A stretch of DNA of 39,965 bases, taken from NCBI GenBank assembly GCA_025936115.1, contig JAICTZ010000055.1:1-39965 (forward strand), written 5' to 3'. A program made the translations under genes and the position numbers. This document shows positions 18,445 to 26,277 of this stretch, piece by piece. Source of the stretch: Polyangiaceae bacterium. Its GTDB lineage: Bacteria > Myxococcota_A > Polyangia > Polyangiales > Polyangiaceae. A model generated the notes under the pieces. It had not been told where the DNA came from and ran no database searches. It saw only the letters and a list, made by a program, of their open reading frames with translations. How positions within the stretch are numbered: position 1 is the stretch's first letter; the number at the start of each line of letters is the position of its first letter.

Positions 18445-18612
18445 TCACGGCGCGAGGGGCAGGTGCCGCTCGCGACGGTCATGCAAGTCATGAGCCCGAT
18501 GGGCGACGTGCACCACTTGAGGGTGCTCTCGCAGTCGGTATCGACGAAGCAGTCGGCCGTTCCCATTTGACCAGTGGCACCATTGCCCCGGGTCGCACAT
18601 TTTGGCATCAAG
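18445..18612 (-). pseudogene. Tail of a cysteine-rich protein, frame disrupted
   Basis: Two minus-strand frames give connected Cys-rich sequence: KMCDPGQWCHWSNG in one, then TADCFVDTDCESTLKWC and TSPIGLMTCMTVASGTC in another. The stop at 18445 (after LPLAP) belongs to the first frame, so a second shift near the end is needed to terminate. The cysteine spacing (DCFVDTDC..WC) matches that of secreted repeat proteins. The upstream part would collide with the plus-strand gene starting at 18625, so only a remnant is left. Low confidence. Confidence 0.35.
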
Positions 18613-18624
18613 AACGGCCCCGCC

Positions 18625-19239
18625 ATGAAGACCTGCGAATACGCGGGTGCGCCGTTCGAGGACGCGCGTTCCCACCCTTGGTACGACACGCCGGGGCCGA
18701 ACGGCTCGCGCTACTACGACTTGCTCGAGAGCCCCGCGCACATTCGAAGCTCGATGGAAGACTTCAAGCCGTGGGCTCATTACCCGGCGATCGAAACCTT
18801 CTACGCGCTCCTCGAGCGACTCAACCACAAAAACTCCGCCTTGGAGTCGAACGATTGCGCTTTCGACGGCCCGCACGCGAACGAAAGCGCCGCGAGCGAC
18901 GCCTCGCTCGAATGCTCGGGCCGCGTGATGGTGCTTTTTCGTATCCTCACGCGCAACACCGACGGCACGGGCGTTCTTTGGTTGAAGCAAGAGCTTCACC
19001 ACGCGCTCGGCGCGCTCGATCCCGATTTCGTGAGCGGCGTGGTGGGCACGACGCTCGTCCCCGTGCGCTATTTGCGCTTGCCCGAGGCGAACGACCAGCA
19101 GCTCGGCCGAGAGCTCATGATTTCGTTTTGGGCCTGGGGGAATACCGAGGCCGACACCATGCGAAATCTCGGACGCTTGCTCAAGAATCTGACGCAAGCA
19201 CTGCGCCAAGTCGTGTCGTCCGCGCACGCCCGGGGCTGA
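18625..19239 (+). CDS. Conserved-looking protein of unknown function
   Basis: A 204-residue soluble protein (MKTCEYAGAPFEDARSHPWY) that I do not recognise. It has no signal peptide or membrane segment. Visible features are an acidic, aromatic N-terminal half (YYDLLESPAHIRSSMEDFKPWAHYP) and a C-terminal half with regular hydrophobic strands and helices (RVMVLFRILTRNTDG, VVGTTLVPVRYLRLPE, LMISFWAWGNTEAD, TMRNLGRLLKNLTQALRQV), which suggests a compact alpha/beta domain. Codon usage is that of a real gene. ATG at 18625 is chosen; an in-frame GTG at 18574 would add 17 residues. It lies 50 bases upstream of the GNAT-nitrilase gene in the same direction, so they may be cotranscribed. Confidence 0.7.
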   Translation: MKTCEYAGAPFEDARSHPWYDTPGPNGSRYYDLLESPAHIRSSMEDFKPWAHYPAIETFYALLERLNHKNSALESNDCAFDGPHANESAASDASLECSGRVMVLFRILTRNTDGTGVLWLKQELHHALGALDPDFVSGVVGTTLVPVRYLRLPEANDQQLGRELMISFWAWGNTEADTMRNLGRLLKNLTQALRQVVSSAHARG

Positions 19240-19289
19240 GCGCGCCGGGGTCGGTTGCATCGCGGCGCGCCGCGGAGGACGCTTCGGGC

Positions 19290-20840
19290 ATGATCGATCA
19301 CAAGGAGTTCGAACGCCGCGTCAAGGTGCGCAGGCTCGGGAGCTCGGATTACGAGCGCGTGGTGGAGCTCCAAAACCTGTGCTTTCCGCGCATGAAGGCC
19401 TGGGACCTCGAGCAATTCTCGAGCATGCTGCGTATTTTCGGCGAGGGGCAAATCGGCGTGGAGCTCGACGGCGTTCTCGTGGCCTCGAGCTCGAGCCTCA
19501 TCCTCGATTTCGATCTCTACAGCGAGTGGCACGATTGGACGAAGATCTCGGACAACGGCTACATCAGAAATCACGATCCCCGCGGCAACACGCTATACGG
19601 CATCGAAATCATGGTGCATCCGGAGCAGCGCGGGCTCAGGCTCGCGAGCCGCATTTACGACGCGCGCAAAGAGCTCTGCCGCGAGAAGAACCTCGAGCGG
19701 CTCGTGATCGGCGGCAGAATTCCGGGCTATGCGCGTCACGCCGCGCAGATGACCGCCGAGGAGTACGTCGCGCGCGTCGAAGCCAAGGAGCTCTACGATC
19801 CGGTGCTGACGACTCAGCTCGCCAACGGTCTCGTCGTGCTGCGCTTGATCCCGGACTACTTGCCGTCGGACGAGGACTCGGCGGGCTGGGCCACGCACAT
19901 GGAGTGGGTGAACCTCTCGTTCGTGCCGGACGACAAGCGCGGTTTGCGGCCCACGCGCAACGTGCGCGTCGCGGCCGTGCAATACGAGATGCGGCGCATC
20001 GCGAGCTTCGAGGAGTTCGAGCGCCAGGTCGAGTTCTTCGTCGACTCGAGCGCCGACTATCGCGCTGATTTCGTGCTCTTCCCCGAGCTTTTCACGTTGC
20101 AGCTTTTGTCACTCGCGCCGGCGTTGCGGCCGGGAGAAGCGGCGCGCAGCCTCGCCGAGCACACGCCGCGCTACCTCGAGCTGTTCGGGCGCCTGGCCAT
20201 CAAATACAACGTGAACATCATCGGCGGCAGCCAGTTCGCCGTCGAGGGCGGCAAGCTCTTCAACGTCTCGTACCTGTTTCGGCGCAACGGGACGATCGAG
20301 CGCCAGTTCAAGATCCACGTGACGCCCTCGGAGCGCCGCTGGTGGGGCGTCGAGGGCGGCTCGCGTCTCGAGGTATTCGAAACCGACCGCGGCCGAATCG
20401 CGATCCTCGTCTGCTACGACATCGAATTCCCCGAGCTCGCGCGCCTGGCCGCCAAACAAGGCGCGCAAATCCTGTTCTGCCCCTTCAACACCAACGAACG
20501 TTCGGCGTACTTGCGTGTCCGCCATTGCGCGCACGCCCGCTGCATCGAAAATCACGTCTACGTCGTGCTCGCCGGTTGCACCGGCAATCTGCCGCAAGTC
20601 GAGAACGCCGACATTCACTACGCGCAGTCCGCGGTGCTCACGCCGTGCGACCTGTTTTTTGCGCGTGACGGCATCGCGGGCGAATGCCAAGCCAACGTCG
20701 AAACGCTCGTGATCCACGACGTGGACCTCGAACTCTTGCGCCGCGCCCGCTACACCGGCGCCACGCTCAACTGGAACGACCGCCGTACCGACCTTTACCG
20801 CATCAACTACCGCTCGACCGACGGTGCCAAGGACATATGA
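19290..20840 (+). CDS. GNAT acetyltransferase-nitrilase superfamily fusion protein
   Basis: A 516-residue two-domain enzyme. Residues about 10-190 are a GNAT N-acetyltransferase fold with the acetyl-CoA loop region GIEIMVHPEQRGLRLASRIY. Residues about 225-500 are a carbon-nitrogen hydrolase whose catalytic triad is complete: Glu in FVLFPELFT, Lys in RQFKIHVTPSE and Cys in LVCYDIEFPE. This architecture is a known family (the B. subtilis YhcX type), presumed to act on an amide or amine metabolite, but the substrate is not established. ATG at 19290 opens MIDHKEFERRVKVR; no strong Shine-Dalgarno is visible, although GGAGG occurs 12 bases upstream. It probably shares a transcript with the unknown gene 50 bases upstream. 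Confidence 0.93.
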   Translation: MIDHKEFERRVKVRRLGSSDYERVVELQNLCFPRMKAWDLEQFSSMLRIFGEGQIGVELDGVLVASSSSLILDFDLYSEWHDWTKISDNGYIRNHDPRGNTLYGIEIMVHPEQRGLRLASRIYDARKELCREKNLERLVIGGRIPGYARHAAQMTAEEYVARVEAKELYDPVLTTQLANGLVVLRLIPDYLPSDEDSAGWATHMEWVNLSFVPDDKRGLRPTRNVRVAAVQYEMRRIASFEEFERQVEFFVDSSADYRADFVLFPELFTLQLLSLAPALRPGEAARSLAEHTPRYLELFGRLAIKYNVNIIGGSQFAVEGGKLFNVSYLFRRNGTIERQFKIHVTPSERRWWGVEGGSRLEVFETDRGRIAILVCYDIEFPELARLAAKQGAQILFCPFNTNERSAYLRVRHCAHARCIENHVYVVLAGCTGNLPQVENADIHYAQSAVLTPCDLFFARDGIAGECQANVETLVIHDVDLELLRRARYTGATLNWNDRRTDLYRINYRSTDGAKDI

Positions 20841-20884
20841 ACGCGGGCCCCGTGACGTGACTTCGGCATAGACTCCCTTTACCC

Positions 20885-21433
20885 ATGGATCGCGCTGCCG
20901 TATTCGTCGACGCGGGCTACTTGTTCGCCGAAGGCTCGCGCCTGCTCGCGGGCGAGAAACTCCGGCGCAGCGCGCTCAGGCTCGATCACGACAAGATCCT
21001 GAAGCTGTTCGACGAGCTCACGCTCGAGCTCACCGGACTGCCGCTCCTCCGCATCTACTGGTACGACGGCGCCACGTCGACGCCGAATCCCGCGCAGGTG
21101 GCGCTCGCGTATCGGCCCACGGTGAAGCTGCGGCTCGGGCTCGTGGACGCGCAGGGTCAACACGGCGTCGATTCCCTGCTGGTCAGCGACTTGGTCACGC
21201 TCGCGAAAAATCGCGCGATCTGTGACGCGCTGGTGCTCTCGGGCGACGACGACTTGCGAGCGGGTGTCGAAGAAGCGCAAGCCTTCGGCGTGCGCGTCCA
21301 GCTGCTCGGCATCCCGCCCGCTCGTCAAAATCAAGCCGGCGCGCTCGTGCAGAGCGCGGACGGCGTACGCGAGCTCGCCGAAGCGGAGGTCAGGGATTTC
21401 TTGGCCCTAGCAGGAGCGCACCCGCCGCCTTGA
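20885..21433 (+). CDS. NYN-domain (LabA/DUF88-like) protein
   Basis: A 182-residue protein with a PIN-like NYN nuclease fold. The metal-binding acidic residues are seen in AVFVDAGYLF near the start, GVDSLLVSDLVTLAK in the middle and LVLSGDDDLRAGVEEAQAFGV in the second half; the order and spacing match NYN proteins proposed to cleave RNA. No zinc ribbon or OST-HTH domain is attached. The ATG at 20885 lies 41 bases after the GNAT-nitrilase stop. Its 3' end overlaps the convergent secreted-protein gene by 44 bases, which is unusual for two intact genes and may limit one of them by transcriptional collision. Cellular role is unknown. Confidence 0.88.
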   Translation: MDRAAVFVDAGYLFAEGSRLLAGEKLRRSALRLDHDKILKLFDELTLELTGLPLLRIYWYDGATSTPNPAQVALAYRPTVKLRLGLVDAQGQHGVDSLLVSDLVTLAKNRAICDALVLSGDDDLRAGVEEAQAFGVRVQLLGIPPARQNQAGALVQSADGVRELAEAEVRDFLALAGAHPPP

Positions 21434-22442
21434 GGGTGCCAACCGGGAACTCACTCACGAGGCTCAGGAAATCGCCATTGCTCCGGCTCAGCGTAACCAG
21501 TACCGGCGCTCCGCCGTGTACGGCCTGCACGCCCACGAGCCCGTGCCGCATGTCGATATCGAACATCGACTCGCCGACCAGGCTCGCGGCGGCGCTCGTG
21601 TAGCTTTCGAACCCGTTCGGGCCCACGTGACCGCAGGACACCGTCATGCTGCCCGGGTTACTCACGCACGCTTCGTCGTCCTCGTTGGAGGTCCAACAGG
21701 CCGCCACCTCTTTGGTCGGTACCACTTGCACGCGAGCGAGCCCGCTGACGACCGATATCTCCGCCTGCGCCGGGTTACTCGCGAGATGGGCGATCGGCGC
21801 TACCACCGCCTCAGCGTGGCCCGAAATACCGACGATCACCCCCGCCGAGAGGCCCGCGACCGACGCGCCGGGACCGGCGAGATTGCCGTCGCGCGCGAGC
21901 GGAAAAGCCTCGAGCGAGCCGTTCTTCTCCGAGACGTACGCAAAGTGATTGGTGAGCGTCACCTCGGCGGCCGAGCCGTCTCCGAGTAGCAGCGACTGTT
22001 TGCTGCTCGCCGCATTCTGGCCGTTCGCAAAGAATCTGAGCGTCGTGCCGCTCAGCACGTAGGCGCCGTGCGTGTTCAGCGCGCCGGACAGCGAGTTGTC
22101 GCCGCCGGTCTGAAGCTGTACGGGTAATTCGAGCAAACCGTCGATCGCGCGGAAGAGCAGCGCGCCGCCGACTTGATTGGTGACGAGCACGCGATCGCCG
22201 GCGCTGATCAAGCTGCCGCCGATGCCGCCCGCGTCGGAAGCGGTCACGCCGAGCGGGATCGACTGCGTGGTCGCGCCGCTCAGAACATTCTTGCAGATCA
22301 AGGTGCCCGGCGTGCCGGCACCCGACGAGCCAAGGGTGCAAATTTGGGCTCCCGCGGGACTTTTCGCTCGAGACGTTGCAGGGACCGCGGCCACTGCAGC
22401 AAAAGTGAGCGCACCAAGGGCAAATGAGGGCTTGAAATACAT
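21390..22442 (-). CDS. Secreted protein, probably beta-rich
   Basis: A 350-residue exported protein with signal peptide (FALGALTFAAVAAVPATSRA). The mature sequence is a succession of short strand-turn segments (ISAGDRVLVTNQVGGALLFRA, GAYVLSGTTLRFFANGQN, NHFAYVSEKNGSLEAFPL), which looks like a beta-propeller or similar repeat fold, and it has a few cysteines in the second half (ACWTSNEDDEACVSN). I recognise no enzyme motif. ATG 22442 is supported by GGAGAA seven bases upstream, so the longer open frame is not used. It overlaps the NYN gene by 44 bases at its 3' end. Confidence 0.75.
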   Translation of the reverse strand: MYFKPSFALGALTFAAVAAVPATSRAKSPAGAQICTLGSSGAGTPGTLICKNVLSGATTQSIPLGVTASDAGGIGGSLISAGDRVLVTNQVGGALLFRAIDGLLELPVQLQTGGDNSLSGALNTHGAYVLSGTTLRFFANGQNAASSKQSLLLGDGSAAEVTLTNHFAYVSEKNGSLEAFPLARDGNLAGPGASVAGLSAGVIVGISGHAEAVVAPIAHLASNPAQAEISVVSGLARVQVVPTKEVAACWTSNEDDEACVSNPGSMTVSCGHVGPNGFESYTSAAASLVGESMFDIDMRHGLVGVQAVHGGAPVLVTLSRSNGDFLSLVSEFPVGTLKAAGALLLGPRNP

Positions 22443-22470
22443 ATTCGTTCTCCGAATCTGAGCGCGTTGC

Positions 22471-22488
22471 GACCGGAACCGACCGGTC
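22471..22488. promoter_or_regulatory. Inverted repeat upstream of the secreted-protein gene
   Basis: GACCGG and CCGGTC are separated by six bases, forming a symmetric 6-6-6 inverted repeat about 30-45 bases upstream of the start at 22442. The location fits an operator in the promoter. There is no further evidence, and chance occurrence in GC-rich DNA is possible. Confidence 0.22.
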
Positions 22489-22489
22489 G

Positions 22490-22610
22490 TCGCCCTGGGT
22501 ACGCAGCTCGGAGCCAACGGTTACCGACTGGCGTCTTGTCTACGGCGCGGTCGTCGACGAATACGTCGGCTTCGAGCAGTGACGTCTTGACGGTCAAGTG
22601 CGCCGGCACG
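22490..22610 (-). pseudogene. PEGA-domain-like remnant in a 630-base gap
   Basis: The interval 22443-23073 has no convincing complete gene. On the minus strand, between about 22610 and 22500, the sequence reads VPAHLTVKTSLLEADVFVDD then RAVDKTPVGNRWLRA. This closely follows the pattern of a PEGA domain (strand, then A-x-V-x-V-D-x..., G/K-x-T-P-x..., L), a surface-layer-like module common in myxobacterial proteins. The frame is open but the surroundings are Arg-rich and look non-coding, with no start or signal peptide. Probably a fragment of a lost gene. Confidence 0.33.
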
Positions 22611-23073
22611 CGTAGTGCGGCCTGGCGCGCCGGTTCGTCCTCGGCACGCGCGAGGCGCTCGGCGTCGAGGCCGTGACGAGACGAACGTGACGGACGCGAC
22701 TCGCCCTCATGCAGCGGCGCTCGTGGAGTGCGCGTCGCCTGCGGGGCCGTCCTTTTCACGCCGACGACACGAGTCCGTCGAGTCCGGCCGAGCCGTGGCG
22801 AGGGAACGGCGTGCGTGCATGTGGGCGGCAATCGCTCGCGTGCGCGCGAGTGCCCTGTTGTCTCGTATAGCGAGGCTCGCGTCCGGCGCTCCACTGCCGT
22901 GGCGGCCTTTCGACAGGGTTCGCGCGGCGCATTGGCAGCCTGCGTCAAACGCTGTGAGCGCAGGATTACGACGTCGCTCTTCGACTTCGACGACGCGGGC
23001 GCCCATCTTCGCGCACGAACAACTACATCGCGAAAGGCAGCGTTCCGTGTGAGCATGGCAATCGGACGTCAGG

Positions 23074-23868
23074 TTGCAGGGTCTTCGTTCGTTTTTCGGT
23101 GGGACATCGCGATCGCGCGCGCTCGGCGCCGTAGCTGCTCTCATGTTGAGCGAGCTCTGGCCGCGCGGACCGCAGTGGCCCGCGCCGAACTCGGCGTCGC
23201 ACGGAGCGCGCGCGTCGTTGTTCTCGCACGCGTCGCGCCGTGCGCCCGCGCCGGGCGCTGCGCTGACGCTCGAAGACGAGCTGATCCAAAACGAGCCGCT
23301 GTGCGTCGCTTCGAGCGTGGACTCGTCGGGCGCACTCGGTGACACCGTGCTTTACCGTTATCACCGCGACGGCGACACGCTGTTCGTCGGCTATTTCGTC
23401 TACTTCTCGACCGAGCGGCCCTGGGGCGACAACGCGCTCACCCGTAACGTCTTGCCGGCGCTCGCCATCGACGCCGTTTACAGCCATTTTCTCTTCGTCT
23501 GGCCCGGCGTGCAGCGCTTGCTCTACGGTCCCGCCGACATCGAAGGTGCCCTCGTGCGCTACCGTGTCGTCGGCGACAGTCTCGTTGCCGAAGCGGCGCG
23601 CGCCGACGACGAAGGGCATCATTCCGTACGGCTCGCCGAATCCGAGTTGCGCGCGCCGGACGGTCACGTCGTCCTGCTCACGGAGACGTGGAGCCACCAA
23701 CTCGGCGCGCACGGCGCCGTGCAGCGCGCGAGCGCCGCACCGAGCGTTCGCTGCTTCAGCGGTGCGCGCCTCTTGCCGCTGTCGGAAAGCGTCGCCGAAG
23801 CGTTCCGTCTCGGCAGCGCGAGCGCTCCGCGTCGCGCCAAGCCCGCCTGGCGCACCAGCCTCGATTGA
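23074..23868 (+). CDS. Membrane-anchored or exported protein of unknown function
   Basis: A 264-residue protein I do not recognise. The N-terminus has one hydrophobic segment (ALGAVAALMLSELW) that could be a signal anchor. The central part is a likely strand-rich domain: DTVLYRYHRDGDTLFVGYFVYFSTERPWGDNALTRN, DAVYSHFLFVW and VRYRVVGDSLVAEAARADDEGHHSVRL. It has a few cysteines only. The start is a TTG at 23074, the only codon giving the hydrophobic N-terminus after an in-frame stop at 23050; an ATG at 23143 would remove half of that segment. Codon usage through 23250-23860 is typical of the genome. It is convergent with the glycosylase gene, 25 bases apart. Confidence 0.65.
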   Translation: MQGLRSFFGGTSRSRALGAVAALMLSELWPRGPQWPAPNSASHGARASLFSHASRRAPAPGAALTLEDELIQNEPLCVASSVDSSGALGDTVLYRYHRDGDTLFVGYFVYFSTERPWGDNALTRNVLPALAIDAVYSHFLFVWPGVQRLLYGPADIEGALVRYRVVGDSLVAEAARADDEGHHSVRLAESELRAPDGHVVLLTETWSHQLGAHGAVQRASAAPSVRCFSGARLLPLSESVAEAFRLGSASAPRRAKPAWRTSLD

Positions 23869-23893
23869 CGCCCGCGGAGTGAGCGGCAGGCCT

Positions 23894-24535
23894 TCACTCC
23901 GCGTCGAGTAAGCGCTTGAGCGAGCGCAAATCGGCGACGAATTCGGCGAATGCCCGCTCGCGTTCCGCGTCGTCCGCTGCGCGCAAAATCGACGCCGGGT
24001 GCACGGTCGCCATCACGATCGGCGCAAGCTCGCTCGGCACCGGACGCCCGCGGTCACGCGTGACACGAAACTCCGCGCCCAGAACGGCTTGAGCCGCGGT
24101 CGCACCGAGCAGCACGAGCGCGCGCGGCTGAACCGTCTGAAGCTCGGCCATGAGCCACGGCCGGCACGCTCGGATTTCTCCTGGGCGCGGACGCTTGTGC
24201 AGCCGCGCCTTGCCCCGCTCCTCGAACTTGAAGTGCTTGACGGCGTTCGTCACGTACGCATCGCTGCGGTCTAGGCCGACCGCCTCGAGCGCTTTGTCGA
24301 ACACGTGTCCAGCGGGGCCGACGAAAGGTCGCCCTGCCCGATCTTCCTTGTCCCCCGGCTGCTCGCCGACGAAGACAACGCGCGCTTTGACCGTGCCCTC
24401 GCCGAAGACGGTTTGCGTCGCGTGCACGTAAAGTGAGCAACCCTGACACTCCGCTGAGGCACGGCGCAACGACGCGAGGTCGTGTTTCTCGGGGAGGAAT
24501 GCCTCGGCTCCCGGCTCCTGCTGGCGAGCGGCCAT
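23894..24535 (-). CDS. UdgX-type uracil-DNA glycosylase
   Basis: A 213-residue DNA-repair enzyme of the uracil-DNA glycosylase superfamily, UdgX branch, which excises uracil and becomes covalently attached to the abasic site through a loop histidine. Motif A is GEQPGDKEDRAGRPFVGPAG (residues 57-76), and the second active-site motif VHPASIL is near 179. The diagnostic loop reads KARLH at 109-113 within KFEERGKARLHKRPRPGE, where described UdgX has KRRIH; the key histidine (H113) is kept. Cysteines C30, C33 and C124 (ACRPWL) belong to the iron-sulfur cluster set. Length and order match the family. The ATG at 24535 fits the N-terminus, immediately left of an inverted-repeat element. Confidence 0.92.
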   Translation of the reverse strand: MAARQQEPGAEAFLPEKHDLASLRRASAECQGCSLYVHATQTVFGEGTVKARVVFVGEQPGDKEDRAGRPFVGPAGHVFDKALEAVGLDRSDAYVTNAVKHFKFEERGKARLHKRPRPGEIRACRPWLMAELQTVQPRALVLLGATAAQAVLGAEFRVTRDRGRPVPSELAPIVMATVHPASILRAADDAERERAFAEFVADLRSLKRLLDAE

Positions 24536-24563
24536 GGCCGCGCCGTTGCAAGAGCTCGGCCAG

Positions 24564-24780
24564 CCGCTTAGTACTACTGCCGAAGTTTTGGAGCTGCTGG
24601 CTAAATTTGGCTGCGCTGATTAGTTCGGCCCGAAGTTGGTCCGGCTGGGGACCGCCGCTCGTCTCGGGCGAGCAGGAAACAGCAATGCGCCGGCCTCGCC
24701 GGTGCTTTCGTGGCTCGTGGCGACTCGGGGCGATCGTGATCTGCTCGTGCCAAAGACTTCGGCAGTAGTGTCAGCGGCGC
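24564..24780. mobile_element. Short element with terminal inverted repeats (MITE-like)
   Basis: The sequence ACTACTGCCGAAGT at 24573-24586 recurs as its exact reverse complement at 24756-24769. The match continues, with one gap, into TTTGG on the inner side and GCCGCT on the outer side of both copies, so each arm is roughly 26-28 bases. The interior, about 160 bases, encodes no transposase and has no convincing open frame. The plan (about 215 bases, long terminal inverted repeats, no gene) fits a miniature inverted-repeat transposable element or a large hairpin. It lies exactly between the udgX-like gene and the phospholipase remnant, whose stop codon abuts the right arm. No clear target-site duplication was found by eye. 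Confidence 0.45.
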
Positions 24781-24989
24781 TACGCGGCGAGCGCCGGATC
24801 CGTCATGCTGTGTTTGCCGGTTTCGATGTGACCGGCGAGCCGTTGCTCGAAGTTTGCGTCAGCGTCGACGCGTACGGTGAGATCGTACCAATCGAACGAG
24901 CTCTCGAGCGGCCAGTGCCAGAGCATCGAGCGATGCGGCGCGAGGAGCTGCGTGATGGTCCGCTTTCCGTACGCGTCGTAGACACTCAT
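24780..24989 (-). pseudogene. C-terminal fragment of a phosphocholine-specific phospholipase C
   Basis: Only 69 codons remain: MSVYDAYGKRTITQ, then SSFDWYDLTVRVDADANFEQ and RLAGHIETGKHSMTDPALAA. This matches the final beta-sandwich repeat of bacterial phosphocholine-preferring phospholipases C (PlcH/PlcN family), whose ends typically read WYDLxVxVxGDxxFxRRxAGxxETGxxSxSDPAMG. The roughly 600-residue catalytic domain is missing; the sequence upstream of the ATG is the unrelated DGPF gene. The stop sits at the right arm of the inverted-repeat element, and the piece is therefore a truncated leftover. The ATG is probably not a natural start. Confidence 0.75.
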
Positions 24990-25028
24990 CTTGGCGTGCC
25001 TGCTCCGCGCGGGGCGCGGTTCGCGGGC

Positions 25029-25418
25029 TCAGGCCGGCGCGGAGCCCACTTCGCGCACTTCGAGCGGGATGTAGAGCGGCTTGCCGCCGGGACCGGGCGC
25101 GAGCGAGGCGCGCGCCGCAATCGCATACGCCTCTTCGGGCGTCTTCACCTCGACGATCCAAAAGCCCGCCAAAAACTCCTTGGCTTCGGCAAACGGGCCG
25201 TCAGTCACCTCGGGCTTGCCGTCGGGACGTCCACGCACGACCCGCGCCTCGCTCGGCATCGCCAGGCCCTCCGCGCTCACGAATGACCCTTCCTGGCGTA
25301 GCGCGAGGTTCAGGTTCTTCATGAACACGACGTGCGCCTTGAGGTCGGCTTCCGACCAATTCATCACCGCCCAGTCGCCCGTTCCACGCGGGGCGTGCAT
25401 CATCAACATGAACTTCAT
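25029..25418 (-). CDS. YCII-related (DGPF-domain) protein
   Basis: A 129-residue small soluble protein of the DGPF/YCII fold, a ferredoxin-like alpha/beta barrel. It starts MKFMLMMHAPRGTGDW, has the diagnostic VTDGPFAEAKEFLAGFWIVEV segment and ends with PLYIPLEVREV, as is standard. In many bacteria such genes sit beside an ECF sigma factor; none is present here. ATG 25418 is preferred since AGGAG lies eight bases upstream; a second ATG at 25424 is too close to it. Biochemical function is not established for the family. Confidence 0.93.
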   Translation of the reverse strand: MKFMLMMHAPRGTGDWAVMNWSEADLKAHVVFMKNLNLALRQEGSFVSAEGLAMPSEARVVRGRPDGKPEVTDGPFAEAKEFLAGFWIVEVKTPEEAYAIAARASLAPGPGGKPLYIPLEVREVGSAPA

Positions 25419-25527
25419 CGCCATTACTCCTTCGTTTCGCCGATCGCCCAGGTAGGCTGGCGTCTCGTCGGGACGTCGGAGCTGGTGCGCCGTTCTCGAC
25501 ACGGCGGCGAGCAATTTTTCGATCGGC

Positions 25528-26118
25528 CTATTTTTCCATGGTGTGACAGGCGCCGCAGCCGAAGCCGGTCTTCGTGGCCGGGTCGTACTCGGGCTCGTTC
25601 AAGAGCTTCGCCATCTCGGGCTTGACGTGCTTGAGCATGAACTCGGTCATCTGGGGCTTCTTGGCCGCCCATTGCTTGAACTTCGACATGTCGCTCGGGA
25701 GCTTCGGGAGCTCGGGATTCGGCATGGTGAAGGAGCCGTTGACAGCGCCACTGCCGTGGCACGTGTTGCACTTCATGTCGCCGTACTTCTTGGCGTCGAA
25801 GGCGACGAAGACCTCCTTCATCTTCGGCATCACGACCTGCTTCATGTACGCGCCGCGCTGCTCCTTGCTCATGGCGTCCCAGTTGATGGGGCCCGTCGGC
25901 GCTGGGGCAACGGCGGCGCTCTCGGAGGCTGTCGGAGCGGCAGGCGCCGCGCTCTGCGTCGGGGCCGCGGGCGCGGGAGTCTCTGCCGGGTTTTGATGGC
26001 TGGCGCAGGCAACCACGCACGCGAAAGCGGGTGCCAGGAGCCAAGCCGCACGGGTGACGAGCGTCGGAATTCGGCGGAGCACGGAGGGTGTGGCGATAAG
26101 GTTCATGGTCGCGGCCAT
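25528..26118 (-). CDS. c-type cytochrome lipoprotein with two CxxCH motifs
   Basis: A 196-residue exported protein. The signal peptide (TRAAWLLAPAFACVVAC) ends in a lipobox-like cysteine, followed by an Ala/Pro/Thr-rich linker (PAETPAPAAPTQSAAPAAPT). The globular part has two haem-binding motifs, CNTCHG (residues 117-121) and CGACHT (188-192), plus methionine-rich helices (MKQVVMPKMKEVF, MTEFMLKHVKPEM) that could provide axial ligands. It would carry electrons at the outside of the cytoplasmic membrane. The layout resembles photosynthetic-reaction-centre-type or myxobacterial small cytochromes, with no named match. ATG 26118 (MAATMNL) or 26106 are possible starts. No oxidase or biogenesis gene is adjacent. 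Confidence 0.85.
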   Translation of the reverse strand: MAATMNLIATPSVLRRIPTLVTRAAWLLAPAFACVVACASHQNPAETPAPAAPTQSAAPAAPTASESAAVAPAPTGPINWDAMSKEQRGAYMKQVVMPKMKEVFVAFDAKKYGDMKCNTCHGSGAVNGSFTMPNPELPKLPSDMSKFKQWAAKKPQMTEFMLKHVKPEMAKLLNEPEYDPATKTGFGCGACHTMEK

Positions 26119-26277
26119 CTGTAGAGCTTCGCGGCGACTTAGCCAAGATCTCTGCCGACAGGCAGCAAATGACCGGGGCGGCAGTGCGCTCGTGGGGCGG
26201 ATTTGCCGTCGCTCGCATCTAGGCACCTCCCGCACATGGTCGAGCCAGCGGCGGAAGCGCTGAAAGTTCGCAGGGGT

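Noticed and set aside
22298..23056. Long minus-strand frame across the 22.4-23.1 kb gap
   Set aside because: Only a short PEGA-like stretch looks protein-like; the rest is Arg-rich and overlaps the start of a better supported gene.
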